Shown here one piece after another: positions 1-8,925 of a stretch of 64,000 nucleotides of DNA. Under the pieces are notes generated by a model. That model was not told where the DNA came from. It did no database searches and worked only from the letters and a program-made list of their open reading frames with translations. The position numbers were made by a program, and so were the translations under genes. The DNA comes from Fictibacillus arsenicus (GTDB lineage: Bacteria > Bacillota > Bacilli > Bacillales > Fictibacillaceae), in the NCBI RefSeq assembly GCF_001642935.1, contig NZ_CP016761.1, forward strand, positions 3,410,001 to 3,474,000, read 5' to 3'. Each line of letters begins with the position of its first letter. Position 1 is the stretch's first letter.

Positions 1-756
1 TTTGAGACCGTACCAATTATTAAAAACAACCGTACTTTTGTTGAGATGAGGCCAATCTTTGCTGAAGCTGGTATTAAATTGTACTGGGATCAGAGCACTC
101 AAACGGTAACGGGTAAAAAGGATAATACGACGATTAAATTAACGCTTGGGAGCAAAACTGCTTATATTAACGGAAAAGCTGTTCAGTTGGATGCAGCACC
201 TTTTGCTAAAAACAATTACACGTTTGTACCGCTTCGATTTGTTGGAGAAGCGACAGGTTATAAAGTCGATTGGCGCAGCTCGTTTAATCTTATCCACATC
301 CATGAAGGAAAAGAGTTTATTGAAGACCGTGCATTTACAAAAGAACATTTAACGCCTGAGTTGCTTGAGACGTTAAGAGAAGGAAAATTCCCAGACTTCC
401 CGGTGACATGGGAAGACGGTGTGGGAGTTCTTTTAGACACTGCAGGTACTCCAAAGATTTTCAGGCCGGGAATCCCTGAAACAGAAGCATTCGAACAATG
501 GATGTATGGGGATTATTGGTTCAAACTAAAATCTAATCCTAGAAGTATTAGATCCATTATCGTCGAACCAACTCGTGCAACATTTACAGTTGATGAAGTA
601 TTAAATGCACTCGGTCCTGCAGAAAACATTTATGTGGATGATTACTCTGGTGATACAATTCATGCCTATTATGAAGGTTCCTATATGTATGAGTTTAGAT
701 CAAATGATGAAGGTAAAGTTGTTTCTATTAGCTTACAACCATGGAGTATTTATTAA
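1..756 (+). CDS. Stalk-domain (copper amine oxidase N-like) protein, 5' end outside window
   Basis: The reading frame is open from base 1, so the start lies upstream of the window. The visible N-terminal part reads as one copy of the copper-amine-oxidase N-terminal-like 'stalk' fold: a PIIKNNRTFVEMR opening, a WD turn, then a second half with FVPLRFVGEA and VDW. This module is common in secreted Bacillota proteins and does not imply amine oxidase activity. The last 80 or so residues (from about SIRSIIVEP) form a separate small domain resembling the C-terminal domain of YjgB/DUF4309-type extracellular proteins; that match is tentative. Probably an exported cell-surface protein. Confidence 0.75.
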   Translation, partial: FETVPIIKNNRTFVEMRPIFAEAGIKLYWDQSTQTVTGKKDNTTIKLTLGSKTAYINGKAVQLDAAPFAKNNYTFVPLRFVGEATGYKVDWRSSFNLIHIHEGKEFIEDRAFTKEHLTPELLETLREGKFPDFPVTWEDGVGVLLDTAGTPKIFRPGIPETEAFEQWMYGDYWFKLKSNPRSIRSIIVEPTRATFTVDEVLNALGPAENIYVDDYSGDTIHAYYEGSYMYEFRSNDEGKVVSISLQPWSIY

Positions 757-765
757 AGGGATATT

Positions 766-815
766 AAAAACCAGCTGCCGGATGCCTTACACATTCCGAA
801 AGCTGGTTTTCTTTT
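766..815. terminator. Bidirectional hairpin terminator
   Basis: AAAAACCAGCT at 766-776 pairs with AGCTGGTTTT at 801-810. A/T tracts on both sides serve the stalk-domain gene (+) and the VanZ-like gene (-), which converge here. Confidence 0.7.
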
Positions 816-1299
816 TAACTGGTCGGTTGCGGTATATGAAACTGGCAAGTGCGATTGCCGTTATGCCGCCTGCAATATCAATCACGACATCTTCAACATG
901 CGGTGTGCGGTTCTCGGTAAAGTTTTGATGCGTCTCATCGAATGCAGCGTATCCCGCTACCAACAGAAATGCCAAAACAGCTGATTTAATGGTAGTACTT
1001 CCGTATATACGCAAGGCACGGAACGCGAAGAATCCTAGAGCAAAGAACACGGTAAAGTGAGCACCTTTACGAATAAAGAACTCAATAAAATTCGCTGCAC
1101 CCTTCTTTTCAACGCTAACTTCAGATCCGGCATAATTTATTTTTACATCTTGATAGTTTTTTTCTACTTTTTCAAGATTCACATATTTACTGATTTCTGG
1201 CCGTATGTCTTGCTTTTGATAGGGCTGTGAGGATGAATAAAACACCCCTATTATAATTAAAAGTACTGGAATCCAGTGATAAACTTTATATAACCTCAT
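787..1299 (-). CDS. VanZ family membrane protein
   Basis: About 170 residues with an N-terminal membrane segment (HWIPVLLIIIGVFYSSSQP), a roughly 60-residue external loop, and further hydrophobic segments. The signature RKGAHFTVFFALGFFAFRA and the late DETHQNF...R...D..IDIAGG pattern are typical of VanZ-like proteins. The family's function is mostly unknown; VanZ itself is linked to low-level teicoplanin resistance. The ATG at 1299 was chosen over upstream in-frame codons because AAGGGAG lies 6 nt before it. Confidence 0.8.
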   Translation of the reverse strand: MRLYKVYHWIPVLLIIIGVFYSSSQPYQKQDIRPEISKYVNLEKVEKNYQDVKINYAGSEVSVEKKGAANFIEFFIRKGAHFTVFFALGFFAFRALRIYGSTTIKSAVLAFLLVAGYAAFDETHQNFTENRTPHVEDVVIDIAGGITAIALASFIYRNRPVKKKTSFRNV

Positions 1300-1403
1300 A
1301 AAAAACTCCCTTTTCTTCATTCGTTCTTCATTATACACGTCTAAGCCATTTTTTCTACGTTTTTAACAGCTTATCCAAAAGCAATTTCTTCAATAACCAT
1401 TAA

Positions 1404-1434
1404 AAAAGTATCTGCCTGAATGACAGATACCTTT
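1404..1434 (-). terminator. Rho-independent terminator
   Basis: On the minus strand GTATCTG pairs with CAGATAC (1408-1414 with 1424-1430), followed by a T run. It ends the DUF2584 gene transcript. Confidence 0.65.
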
Positions 1435-1446
1435 ATTTCTTAATTT

Positions 1447-1689
1447 TTAATTCACATTATGCAGATCAACTAGTTCATATGTAATCTGAGTTTTGTTTTC
1501 TCTCCATGTAATTTCGGTTACTTTTGCCTTACCAGCCGGCTGTGATTTTTCAGTTTTTTGTACGGTTTGAAGGTTGTTGAGCACATAGAGATGGTAGCCT
1601 TCTATCTCTAATTTAAAAGTGTTCCCTTCTATTCTTTTTTCAGAACCGTTCGTTAAAATACATGTATGCATCGTAAAAGGCATGTTCAT
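1447..1689 (-). CDS. DUF2584 family protein
   Basis: An 80-residue soluble protein. The pattern MP..MHTCILTNG-E-R--GNTFKLEIEGYHLY...KAKVTEITW...TQITYELV matches the small DUF2584 family of Bacillaceae as I remember it. No catalytic motif, cysteine pair or membrane segment is visible, and its function is unknown. It stands alone between a VanZ gene and its own terminator. Confidence 0.65.
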   Translation of the reverse strand: MNMPFTMHTCILTNGSEKRIEGNTFKLEIEGYHLYVLNNLQTVQKTEKSQPAGKAKVTEITWRENKTQITYELVDLHNVN

Positions 1690-1767
1690 TATTAAACACT
1701 CCCCACTTTATTTTCTTACTTCTATATTAAAAGATGCTGAATGGTTCGTCTAATTTTTACAAAAAAT

Positions 1768-1809
1768 AAAAAAGCCTGCAGCGGGGGAGGTTCCTTCCTC
1801 TGCAAGCTT
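1768..1809 (-). terminator. Rho-independent terminator
   Basis: On the minus strand GCTTGCAGAGGAAGG pairs with CCTCCCCCGCTGCAGGC and is followed by TTTTTT. It ends the four-helix membrane protein gene. Confidence 0.65.
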
Positions 1810-1817
1810 TACTGTTA

Positions 1818-2249
1818 TTATCGTGCTGTTTTTCTAAATTTAAATACAAATCCAACGATAAAAGATAAAATTGTCATGATAAATAACGATGTTGTGATCG
1901 TTGTAACGCCAGCATTCATGTTTAATGCATGATACACTTGTGCACTGATGCCAAACGGAATTGCAAAGAACAAGAACAGCATTCCAAAGATCGCGTTTTT
2001 CGTATTATACAATTTAGTCTTATGTGCGATGTCTAAAACTTTTAAGCTTAAGATCCAAAACGCGCTCGTAATCGACCAGAATAGGAGTATGGAAGAAATA
2101 AATGAAGTTGAAGTCAGTCCTAGAATTCGGTCGATGACCAAATTAATATTCCCCCATACCATCACTGTTTGATACAGTCCTAATGCAAATAGTGCCGCTA
2201 AGAAGATAAACGCAAATCCAAACCCTGATGTAATATGTTTCATCCCCAA
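1818..2249 (-). CDS. Four-TM membrane protein of unknown function
   Basis: A 143-residue hydrophobic protein with four predicted membrane segments (about residues 8-30, 45-70, 85-105 and 115-137) and a basic C-terminus (KFRKTAR). I do not recognise the family. The TTG at 2249 is the likely start because the AAGGAGAG site is about 6 nt away; the ATG two codons inside would be rather far from it. Confidence 0.6.
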   Translation of the reverse strand: MGMKHITSGFGFAFIFLAALFALGLYQTVMVWGNINLVIDRILGLTSTSFISSILLFWSITSAFWILSLKVLDIAHKTKLYNTKNAIFGMLFLFFAIPFGISAQVYHALNMNAGVTTITTSLFIMTILSFIVGFVFKFRKTAR

Positions 2250-2420
2250 ATATACTCTCCTTCCCTAATTCCGATAAAACGAAACCTAATATTCAAATTA
2301 TTTTACAATATTTTTTAGAAAATTGGAACCCTTTTTAGCTCTTAAAATGTAATTTCATTGTATTTCCGAATAAACAATATATGGTAACATAATTATAATA
2401 ACTAAATTGGAGGTGCAATA

Positions 2421-3107
2421 GTGAATACTAGAATTCCAGCCATGGAGATTGTGGATGGAACCATTATTGGTGTTTTACCTCAAGAGGCTTATGAAGATTT
2501 TCTCCCCCAGTGGATTGATTCCGAGGTAAATGAAAAAGTAGAACATAGGATGAAACAACTTTGTCCAAACTATATTGAGCTAATAAAAATTACTGAGTTA
2601 CATAAAATTGACCTAATAGATTTTGCAATTAAGATTGGGAATTATACAAAAGTTAAAACACTAGTACCTATTGATATGAGCACGAACGGAGAAGTTTATG
2701 TTAGCAATGATCACTTGAGCTACAACTTTGAGGATAGAAGTAAAAATAAAAAGGGGGCAACGGGATTGGGGAATATATATGATTCTAAACCAATGGATGG
2801 TACGATAATTGGAAAAGCGACTGAGAAAGAAAGAGAAGTATTAAAAGAAATTGATATAAAAATGGGTACATTAGAACGGCTATCTAACCACATTCAAGCA
2901 CAAGTTTCATTTGCAGATTTTAAAGAAATGTATAAAATGATTGAAGAAATTGAAAGAAAACGTGTTGAGTTCTGGCTTCCAATCTACAAACGATTAAATG
3001 CACATTGGGAGTGGAGTCTGTTTATTGACTACGCTAATGGAAACATATATGTTCAAAATTTTGAATTACCTTATTCAAAAGATGAAAATGAAGTTGATGA
3101 TGATTAA
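2421..3107 (+). CDS. Hypothetical soluble protein with two DGTIIG motifs
   Basis: A 228-residue protein starting at GTG after a good GGAGG site. It has no signal peptide or membrane segment. A short motif occurs twice: VDGTIIGVLPQEAYE near residue 11 and MDGTIIGKATEKERE near residue 125, each followed by a charged helical stretch. This suggests a duplicated unit. The C-terminus is acidic. The gene is visibly more AT-rich than its neighbours, which may mean recent acquisition. No family recognised. Confidence 0.6.
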   Translation: MNTRIPAMEIVDGTIIGVLPQEAYEDFLPQWIDSEVNEKVEHRMKQLCPNYIELIKITELHKIDLIDFAIKIGNYTKVKTLVPIDMSTNGEVYVSNDHLSYNFEDRSKNKKGATGLGNIYDSKPMDGTIIGKATEKEREVLKEIDIKMGTLERLSNHIQAQVSFADFKEMYKMIEEIERKRVEFWLPIYKRLNAHWEWSLFIDYANGNIYVQNFELPYSKDENEVDDD

Positions 3108-3152
3108 TAATTAAAAGGGGAACTGCTCAATGCAGCTCCCCTTTTAATTAAG
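3108..3152. terminator. Bidirectional hairpin terminator
   Basis: AATTAAAAGGGGAACTGC pairs with GCAGCTCCCCTTTTAATT between two converging genes. Confidence 0.75.
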
Positions 3153-3527
3153 AATTACCCTACTCTTCTTAATAATTCCTCCAATGTTTTGCTTTAGCAG
3201 TTCCGATTTTCTTGAGATTCCCTTTTCAAACTGTTCAATCGTTGTCTGGTCCCCGTTACTTTTTGTTCGCTGAACATTGATGATATCTTCCAGGTGACTT
3301 TTCACCGGCTCTTCTTCATGATCAGGCAGCTTACCGTTTTCTAACTTCATGATAAAAACAAAAGCATCCATGTCCCTATAGTTAAGTTCAATTTCGATTC
3401 CAATTTGATCGTTCACGTATAAGAAGGTTGTCTTCCAGCTCCCATCAGTTGCGACCGGTTCTAAAAATCCATAATCGTTTACAAGATAGGAGAAACTCTC
3501 TTCTGTTATTGATGAGAATAAATTCAT
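3144..3527 (-). CDS. Hypothetical protein
   Basis: A soluble protein of about 127 residues beginning MNLFSSITEESFSYL; the start is set by a GGAGGTG site 7-8 nt upstream. It contains aromatic beta-like segments (WKTTFLYVND, IGIEIELNYRDMDAFVFIMKLENG) and an acidic then basic helical C-terminus. It resembles the small cytosolic proteins often found near toxin/immunity genes, but nothing here supports that assignment. Function unknown. Confidence 0.55.
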   Translation of the reverse strand: MNLFSSITEESFSYLVNDYGFLEPVATDGSWKTTFLYVNDQIGIEIELNYRDMDAFVFIMKLENGKLPDHEEEPVKSHLEDIINVQRTKSNGDQTTIEQFEKGISRKSELLKQNIGGIIKKSRVILN

Positions 3528-3677
3528 TTGGTAACACCTCCATTTATTATAGTTATCCATTACTTAATTATTATCGTAAATTAATCCCTTACAGTTTACA
3601 TGGTTTCTTTACATAAAGATATTACTTATACTTCGCTCTGTTTGCGTCGACTCCTCTTTTAAGAGAAAAAAGGAAAT

Positions 3678-3728
3678 AAAAAACCACCAGGGGAGGAACA
3701 CGGCTTGATCCGTGTCCTTTCCTGGTGG
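3678..3728 (-). terminator. Rho-independent terminator with long stem
   Basis: On the minus strand CCACCAGG-AAAGGACACGG pairs with CCGTGTTCCTCCCCTGGTGG and is followed by TTTTTT. It lies downstream of the 5'-nucleotidase gene. Confidence 0.75.
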
Positions 3729-3740
3729 ACAAAATTGGTG

Positions 3741-3779
3741 TTTTTGTATTTGTATGGGGTCTGTCCCCAAGTACTATTC
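3741..3779 (-). repeat. Dispersed GGGGWCWGWCCCC element, copy 1
   Basis: It begins at the stop codon of the 5'-nucleotidase gene. Minus strand reads TAGTAC, TT, GGGGACAGACCCC, ATACAAATACAAAAA. A close copy sits at the same place after mnaA (11085-11124). Confidence 0.6.
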
Positions 3780-5924
3780 TTTTGTGATGCGGCCTTCGAT
3801 TTTAGGTTCTACTGTCTCTGCAGCTTTTACGTACTTAATTAATGCATCTAAGTCAGTAATGTTTACTGTTGGGTTAGCCCCGCTCTTAAGAACAGTGTAG
3901 CCGTCTCCACCAGTAGCCATAAAGTTGTTAACTGTCGCTGTGTACGTCGCATCTACATCGATTGGTGTACCGTCTTTAAGCTTAACTTCTTTCACTTCAC
4001 CAGTAACTTTTCCATCTTCACCCGTTGTAGAAGTATACGTGAACGTTAATCCAGAAACTTGAAGGATTTTAGCCGTTCCTGTTGCCCATTGTTGGTTTAA
4101 TAAGTCGATAACTTGTTGACCTGTTAATTCCATCGTTACGAGGTCATTACCAAATGGCTGAACTGTGAATAGCTCTTCCCAAGTAATTTCGCCTGCATCA
4201 ACACTTGCACGAACTCCGCCTGGGTTCATGAATGCAAAATCAGTTTCTGTTTGTGCAATCATAGAATCTGCGATCAGATTACCCATCAAGCTTTCGCCGT
4301 TTTCATTTAGATCTTTTGTGATTTCAATAGCAGCTGTTCCGATCACTTCGTTTAGTTTATCTTTTACTTGATCGTAAGTAGCATCTACCATTGCTTTAAT
4401 TTCTGCATCTGGTGTCATGCCCTCATGGAACGTAGTAATGATCTCTGCTGATTTTTTCACAATATCTCCTGTTTTCTTGTTGATTAACAAGTCGATATCA
4501 GAGAATGCAGTTCCAGAAGAGAAAGACTGCACGATCAATTTATTATCTACTAATGTATTTGTGTACTTATGGTTGTGTCCTGCGTAAATCACGTCAACTT
4601 CATCATCAACGGTATTCGCCATTTCAATGACTTCGCCTCTAGCGTTTGTTCCATCAACATTAGACTCGGCAGGGTTGTGAGAAAGAACAACAATGGATTC
4701 AACACCTTGATCTTTCAGCTCAGCTGCATATTTATTGATTGCTTCCACTTCATCCGTAAAGCTTACTCCTTCAACACCGCTCGGAATAACGATGCTTGGT
4801 GTTTCAGTTGTAACAACACCGATAAATCCAACTTCTACTCCGCCTACTTCGTAAACTACGTAAGGATCAAGAAGCGGTTCACCCGTTTCGTCTTCAATAA
4901 CGTTAGCTGCCACATATGGGAAGTCTGCTCCAGCAAAGTCACCAGTTGTTTCATGCTCTCCACCGAAGATAAGGCGAAGCATCTCGTCTACACCTTCATC
5001 AAACTCGTGGTTCCCTAAAGTACTAACGTTAAAGCCTAGTGTATTCATAATATCAATAGTAGGCTCGTCCTGAAGAAGAGCTGATGCTGGCGCACTCGCC
5101 CCTACAGAATCACCTGCAGAAACTTTTAATGTATTCTCCGGGTTTTCTGCTTCATGCTGTCTTAAATAAGCCGCTAGGTATTCAGCTCCACCCGCCATCT
5201 TATCTCCAACTTTTTTATATGTGTTGATCTGACCGTGGAAATCATTGATTCCTAATAGCTGAACTGAAACTAATGAACTCTTAAGCAAGTTATGAATAAC
5301 AGATGCACCTTCTGCACGTACTGTAATATCTTTAGGAGCTAGAGTCGTTTCCGTTTTTCCGTTGATCAAGCCATGTTCAACAGCAACACTTACTACTTCT
5401 TTCGCCCAAGAACTTACTTGATTCATATCTTTATACTCAGGTGTTTCCGTAGATTCTACTTTTGCACCTAAGTGATGCTCATATGCTCTAACAAGCATTG
5501 TGATCATTTCTTCACGCGTTAATGTTTTATTAGGATCAAGCTTCGTCTCAGTTGTTCCTTTAACAAGACCTGCAGCATAAGCGTTTGCAATGTCATTTGC
5601 AGCCCAAGCCGGAACATCTGTAAATGGTGTCTTTTCTTCCGTTGCTGGCAGATCCAATGCACGCGTAATGATTACGATAAATTGAGCACGCGTCAATTCA
5701 AGCTCTGGACCAAATTTGTTACCGCCTATACCTGCAACTAATCCTTCATTTGCTAATTCATGGATGACTTTGTTTGCCCAATGGGATTGTTTCACATCTG
5801 TAAATTTAATTGGTTCTTCTGCATTCACTACATCTTTCCAAGTGATCGGTGCAGCTAATACAGAAAGAGCCATCGTAGTGGCTAACATTGTACGGCTAAC
5901 TTTTGAAAATGGTTTTTTCGACAT
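3774..5924 (-). CDS. SLH-anchored 5'-nucleotidase / UshA-type metallophosphoesterase
   Basis: Exported protein of about 716 residues. The order is a signal peptide ending near VNA|EE, three SLH repeats (about residues 38-215: FTDV...W A, LTRAQF, LTREEM) that bind cell-wall polysaccharide, a calcineurin-like metallophosphatase domain (about 223-475) and a 5'-nucleotidase C-terminal domain (about 520-690). Metal motifs are present: GINDFHGQ, AGDSVG, GNHEFD, SHNP and GHNH. The C-domain carries the NPGGVR and TVQPFGND substrate-loop motifs. It probably dephosphorylates nucleotides or related esters at the cell surface. The second ATG (5924) fits the GGGGG ribosome site better than the first. Confidence 0.9.
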   Translation of the reverse strand: MSKKPFSKVSRTMLATTMALSVLAAPITWKDVVNAEEPIKFTDVKQSHWANKVIHELANEGLVAGIGGNKFGPELELTRAQFIVIITRALDLPATEEKTPFTDVPAWAANDIANAYAAGLVKGTTETKLDPNKTLTREEMITMLVRAYEHHLGAKVESTETPEYKDMNQVSSWAKEVVSVAVEHGLINGKTETTLAPKDITVRAEGASVIHNLLKSSLVSVQLLGINDFHGQINTYKKVGDKMAGGAEYLAAYLRQHEAENPENTLKVSAGDSVGASAPASALLQDEPTIDIMNTLGFNVSTLGNHEFDEGVDEMLRLIFGGEHETTGDFAGADFPYVAANVIEDETGEPLLDPYVVYEVGGVEVGFIGVVTTETPSIVIPSGVEGVSFTDEVEAINKYAAELKDQGVESIVVLSHNPAESNVDGTNARGEVIEMANTVDDEVDVIYAGHNHKYTNTLVDNKLIVQSFSSGTAFSDIDLLINKKTGDIVKKSAEIITTFHEGMTPDAEIKAMVDATYDQVKDKLNEVIGTAAIEITKDLNENGESLMGNLIADSMIAQTETDFAFMNPGGVRASVDAGEITWEELFTVQPFGNDLVTMELTGQQVIDLLNQQWATGTAKILQVSGLTFTYTSTTGEDGKVTGEVKEVKLKDGTPIDVDATYTATVNNFMATGGDGYTVLKSGANPTVNITDLDALIKYVKAAETVEPKIEGRITKE

Positions 5925-6178
5925 CTTCATCCCCCAAATTACAAATATTTTGAATTACCAAATTTAATTATATATTTATAGATTCATAATGGAAGAGTTT
6001 TCTTGTAAATTTTTTATTAATTTAGTAGATTTATGTATTTTCGTGTAACTTCACTTCATTAAAAGTTCTTGGAAACCCCTTTTAAATTTGTCTCCTTATG
6101 GTAAAATCATAAACGGCAGTAAAAATATGTCGAAAATTATCTTTATATACCAACTTTTATAAAAAAGAGGGAAATTTA

Positions 6179-7597
6179 ATGGTTTTTAGTAATTTAGTTT
6201 TTTTATTCATGTTTCTACCTATTGTTCTAGCAGCCTACTTTTTGCTGCCAAGAATGTTTAAGAACTTTATATTATTGCTCGCAAGTTTAATTTTTTACGC
6301 ATGGGGTGAGCCGAAATATGTCATCCTGATGCTCGTTTCAATCGTCATGAACTATATATTTGGTCTGATGGTACATAAGTTCCGAAACCAGATCGGTTAT
6401 AAAAAAATGACCGTTGCATTGGCTGTTATCGCCAATATCGGTTTATTGGGTTATTACAAATACAGCAACTTCCTGATTGAAAATATGAACAGCCTCTTCG
6501 ATTTAAATATCGCGAACGAACCTCTACCGTTGCCGATCGGGATCTCTTTTTTCACATTCCAAGCGATGAGTTATGTAATCGATGTTTATCGCCGTGATGC
6601 AGCGGTTCAGTCCAATATTTTTGATCTTGCACTTTATATCGCGCTGTTCCCGCAGCTCGTTGCCGGTCCTATTGTTCGTTACAACACGGTTGCTGATGAG
6701 ATCAAGAAACGTGTTCACAGCTTAGAGCTTTTTTCAGAAGGTGTTCGCCGATTTATCATCGGACTTTCCAAAAAGGTATTGATCGCTAACCCAATGGGTG
6801 AACTGGCAGATACTCTTTTTGCAATGAATCCGGGTGATATGAGTTCAGGTACGGCATGGCTTGGAATTCTGGCGTATACCCTACAGATTTACTTTGATTT
6901 TTCCGGTTACAGTGATATGGCGATCGGACTTGGTAAAATGTTTGGATTTAACTTCTTAGAGAACTTTAACTTCCCTTACATTTCACGCAGTATCGCAGAA
7001 TTCTGGAGAAGATGGCACATCTCACTTGGAAGCTGGTTCCGTGACTATGTGTACATCCCGCTTGGCGGAAACCGTAAAGGACCTTGGACGACATACAGAA
7101 ACCTGCTTATCGTTTGGACAATCACCGGTTTTTGGCATGGCGCAAGCTGGACGTTTATGGCGTGGGGCTTTTATTACGGAGTGATAATTAGTTTAGAACG
7201 CCTTGGCTTGAGTAAGATATTAGAAAAATTATGGCGACCGCTGCAGCACGTATACGTATTGCTGATCGTTATGATTGGATGGGTCTTTTTCCGTTCAGAC
7301 AGCTTTGATTATTCGTTTAACTACATTCAGACGCTGTTTGGGTTCAACGGAACACAAGCGCTTGATAATGCAACATTCCTTTACATGAATGATTACGGCT
7401 ATGTGTTTGTGTTAGGTGTTATCTTCAGCATGCCAGTTATGGATTGGCTTAAGAAGTTGTTATACCGAGAAAATAGTTTCATGGGCAGATATGCCGTTCC
7501 AATCGCCAGTCCTGTTGTTTATATGGGATTGCTTTTACTCGTAACGATGTTCCTAGTGAACTCAACATATAATCCATTTATCTATTTTAGATTCTAG
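6179..7597 (+). CDS. MBOAT family O-acyltransferase (AlgI/DltB-like)
   Basis: A 472-residue polytopic membrane protein with the MBOAT signatures FWRRWHISLGSWFRDYVYIPLGG (His280) and TGFWHGASW (His320, the usual catalytic histidine). AlgI-type proteins move acetyl groups across the membrane for O-acetylation of an exocellular polymer by a partner protein. The partner is very likely the DHHW gene 16 bp downstream, making a two-gene operon. Which polymer is modified cannot be told. The GAGGGAAA site precedes the ATG. Confidence 0.9.
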   Translation: MVFSNLVFLFMFLPIVLAAYFLLPRMFKNFILLLASLIFYAWGEPKYVILMLVSIVMNYIFGLMVHKFRNQIGYKKMTVALAVIANIGLLGYYKYSNFLIENMNSLFDLNIANEPLPLPIGISFFTFQAMSYVIDVYRRDAAVQSNIFDLALYIALFPQLVAGPIVRYNTVADEIKKRVHSLELFSEGVRRFIIGLSKKVLIANPMGELADTLFAMNPGDMSSGTAWLGILAYTLQIYFDFSGYSDMAIGLGKMFGFNFLENFNFPYISRSIAEFWRRWHISLGSWFRDYVYIPLGGNRKGPWTTYRNLLIVWTITGFWHGASWTFMAWGFYYGVIISLERLGLSKILEKLWRPLQHVYVLLIVMIGWVFFRSDSFDYSFNYIQTLFGFNGTQALDNATFLYMNDYGYVFVLGVIFSMPVMDWLKKLLYRENSFMGRYAVPIASPVVYMGLLLLVTMFLVNSTYNPFIYFRF

Positions 7598-7613
7598 AGC
7601 GAGGAGGGGAAAA

Positions 7614-8888
7614 ATGAAAACTGTTAGTAATATCGTTCTGTCTGTGTGTTTCTTAGCCTTCGTGTTCGGCATGGGCATCTTTATGGAATACACACCTGAC
7701 CGTGAACAATCGTATTATGAAAACCGGGTTCTGGCGACGGAACCAGAGATGAAACTTGATAAATTAGCCGACGGTTCATTCGTAAAAGAATATGAAAGCT
7801 ATTTTACCGATCAGTTCATTGAACGTGATGAATGGATCAAGATGTATCTAAACTGGCAGAAGATGACCGACCAGACTTACATCTATAAATATTTCATTAC
7901 GGATGACCGCTGGGTATTCCCTCAGCCTGTATCTGAATTCTCGAAAGGAAGCTTTGATAAATCCATCGCATCGATGAAGGAATTCAACGAGTACACAGCA
8001 AAAAAAGGCGTTGAGCTGTTCTACTTCTCGCTGCCTGACCGGAAAAACGTATTTGACGTTCCGTATCCATCGTATGCGGCGATGAACTTGACTGAAACGA
8101 ACAAAGATTATGTTTTGTCACGTTTTCCGCAAGAACCGATGCATGTCGTGGATCTGTCTAAGCCTTTCCGTGAAAAGTTCGATCAAGAACAATTGAAAGA
8201 TCTTTATTTTGTATCGGATCACCATTGGAACATGTCAGGTGCTTATGAAGGGTACAAGCTTATCCGCGAATCGCTGGCTAAACAATCGGAACACTATACA
8301 GATGGTGTGATCGATGAAGAGCTGTACAAGAAAACCTGCTATGACCACAAAAAGTTCATGGGCGGCTACAATAAGCAGCTGTATGGCATGATTGATCTGG
8401 ATCGTGAAAAGATCTGCCATATTGAGTCTAATGAATATGACCTTTCAACATTTGAACTTTATCTTGGTCCAGTTGCAAAGGAAACAAAAACAACGTGGGA
8501 TAAGATCTACGGTAAGGGACTTTCTGCAGAAGGTGAACTCGTGGATTATGGTACTGTTTTTACTGGAGATATGCGTGAATTTAACGTTATCAATCCAGCT
8601 AAAAAGGACGAAGGCAAGAAGCTGCTGATACTGAAGGATTCTTATGCGAACCCGTTAACTCAGCTTATGAGCCAGCATTATTATCAAACCACTTTCTACG
8701 ATATTCGTTATAACCAGGACCGGTCCGTTGTAGATTATATGGAGAAGCACGATTTTGACACAGTTGTTATCCTCTACAATAACGGAACTCTTTTCTCTAC
8801 CATGTATGACTTTGATCTCTCTGATAAAAAAGAACGAGAAGAGCAAGAGAAGAAAAATAAGAAGAATGATGATGAAGTCGTTTATTGA
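7614..8888 (+). CDS. DHHW family / AlgX-like extracellular SGNH-type acetyltransferase
   Basis: 424 residues with one N-terminal membrane anchor (FLAFVFGMGIFMEYTP) and a long extracellular part. The diagnostic VSDHHWNMSGAY motif (Asp202, His203, His204) and a later ILKDSYANPL block correspond to the catalytic His and Ser regions of AlgJ/AlgX-like proteins. Together with the preceding MBOAT it should form the transfer step of polysaccharide O-acetylation. The C-terminus is highly charged (DKKEREEQEKKNKKNDDE). Confidence 0.85.
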   Translation: MKTVSNIVLSVCFLAFVFGMGIFMEYTPDREQSYYENRVLATEPEMKLDKLADGSFVKEYESYFTDQFIERDEWIKMYLNWQKMTDQTYIYKYFITDDRWVFPQPVSEFSKGSFDKSIASMKEFNEYTAKKGVELFYFSLPDRKNVFDVPYPSYAAMNLTETNKDYVLSRFPQEPMHVVDLSKPFREKFDQEQLKDLYFVSDHHWNMSGAYEGYKLIRESLAKQSEHYTDGVIDEELYKKTCYDHKKFMGGYNKQLYGMIDLDREKICHIESNEYDLSTFELYLGPVAKETKTTWDKIYGKGLSAEGELVDYGTVFTGDMREFNVINPAKKDEGKKLLILKDSYANPLTQLMSQHYYQTTFYDIRYNQDRSVVDYMEKHDFDTVVILYNNGTLFSTMYDFDLSDKKEREEQEKKNKKNDDEVVY

Positions 8889-8889
8889 T

Positions 8890-8925
8890 ATGAGAAAGCC
8901 CTGCCTATTTGGCGGGGCTTTTTAT
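8890..8925. terminator. Bidirectional hairpin terminator
   Basis: AAAGCCCTGCC pairs with GGCGGGGCTTTTTATT between the converging DHHW and Nudix genes. Confidence 0.75.

Noticed and set aside
4569-5018. A 149-residue plus-strand ORF opposite the 5'-nucleotidase
   Set aside because: Antisense shadow of a gene with strong family motifs; no supporting start signal.
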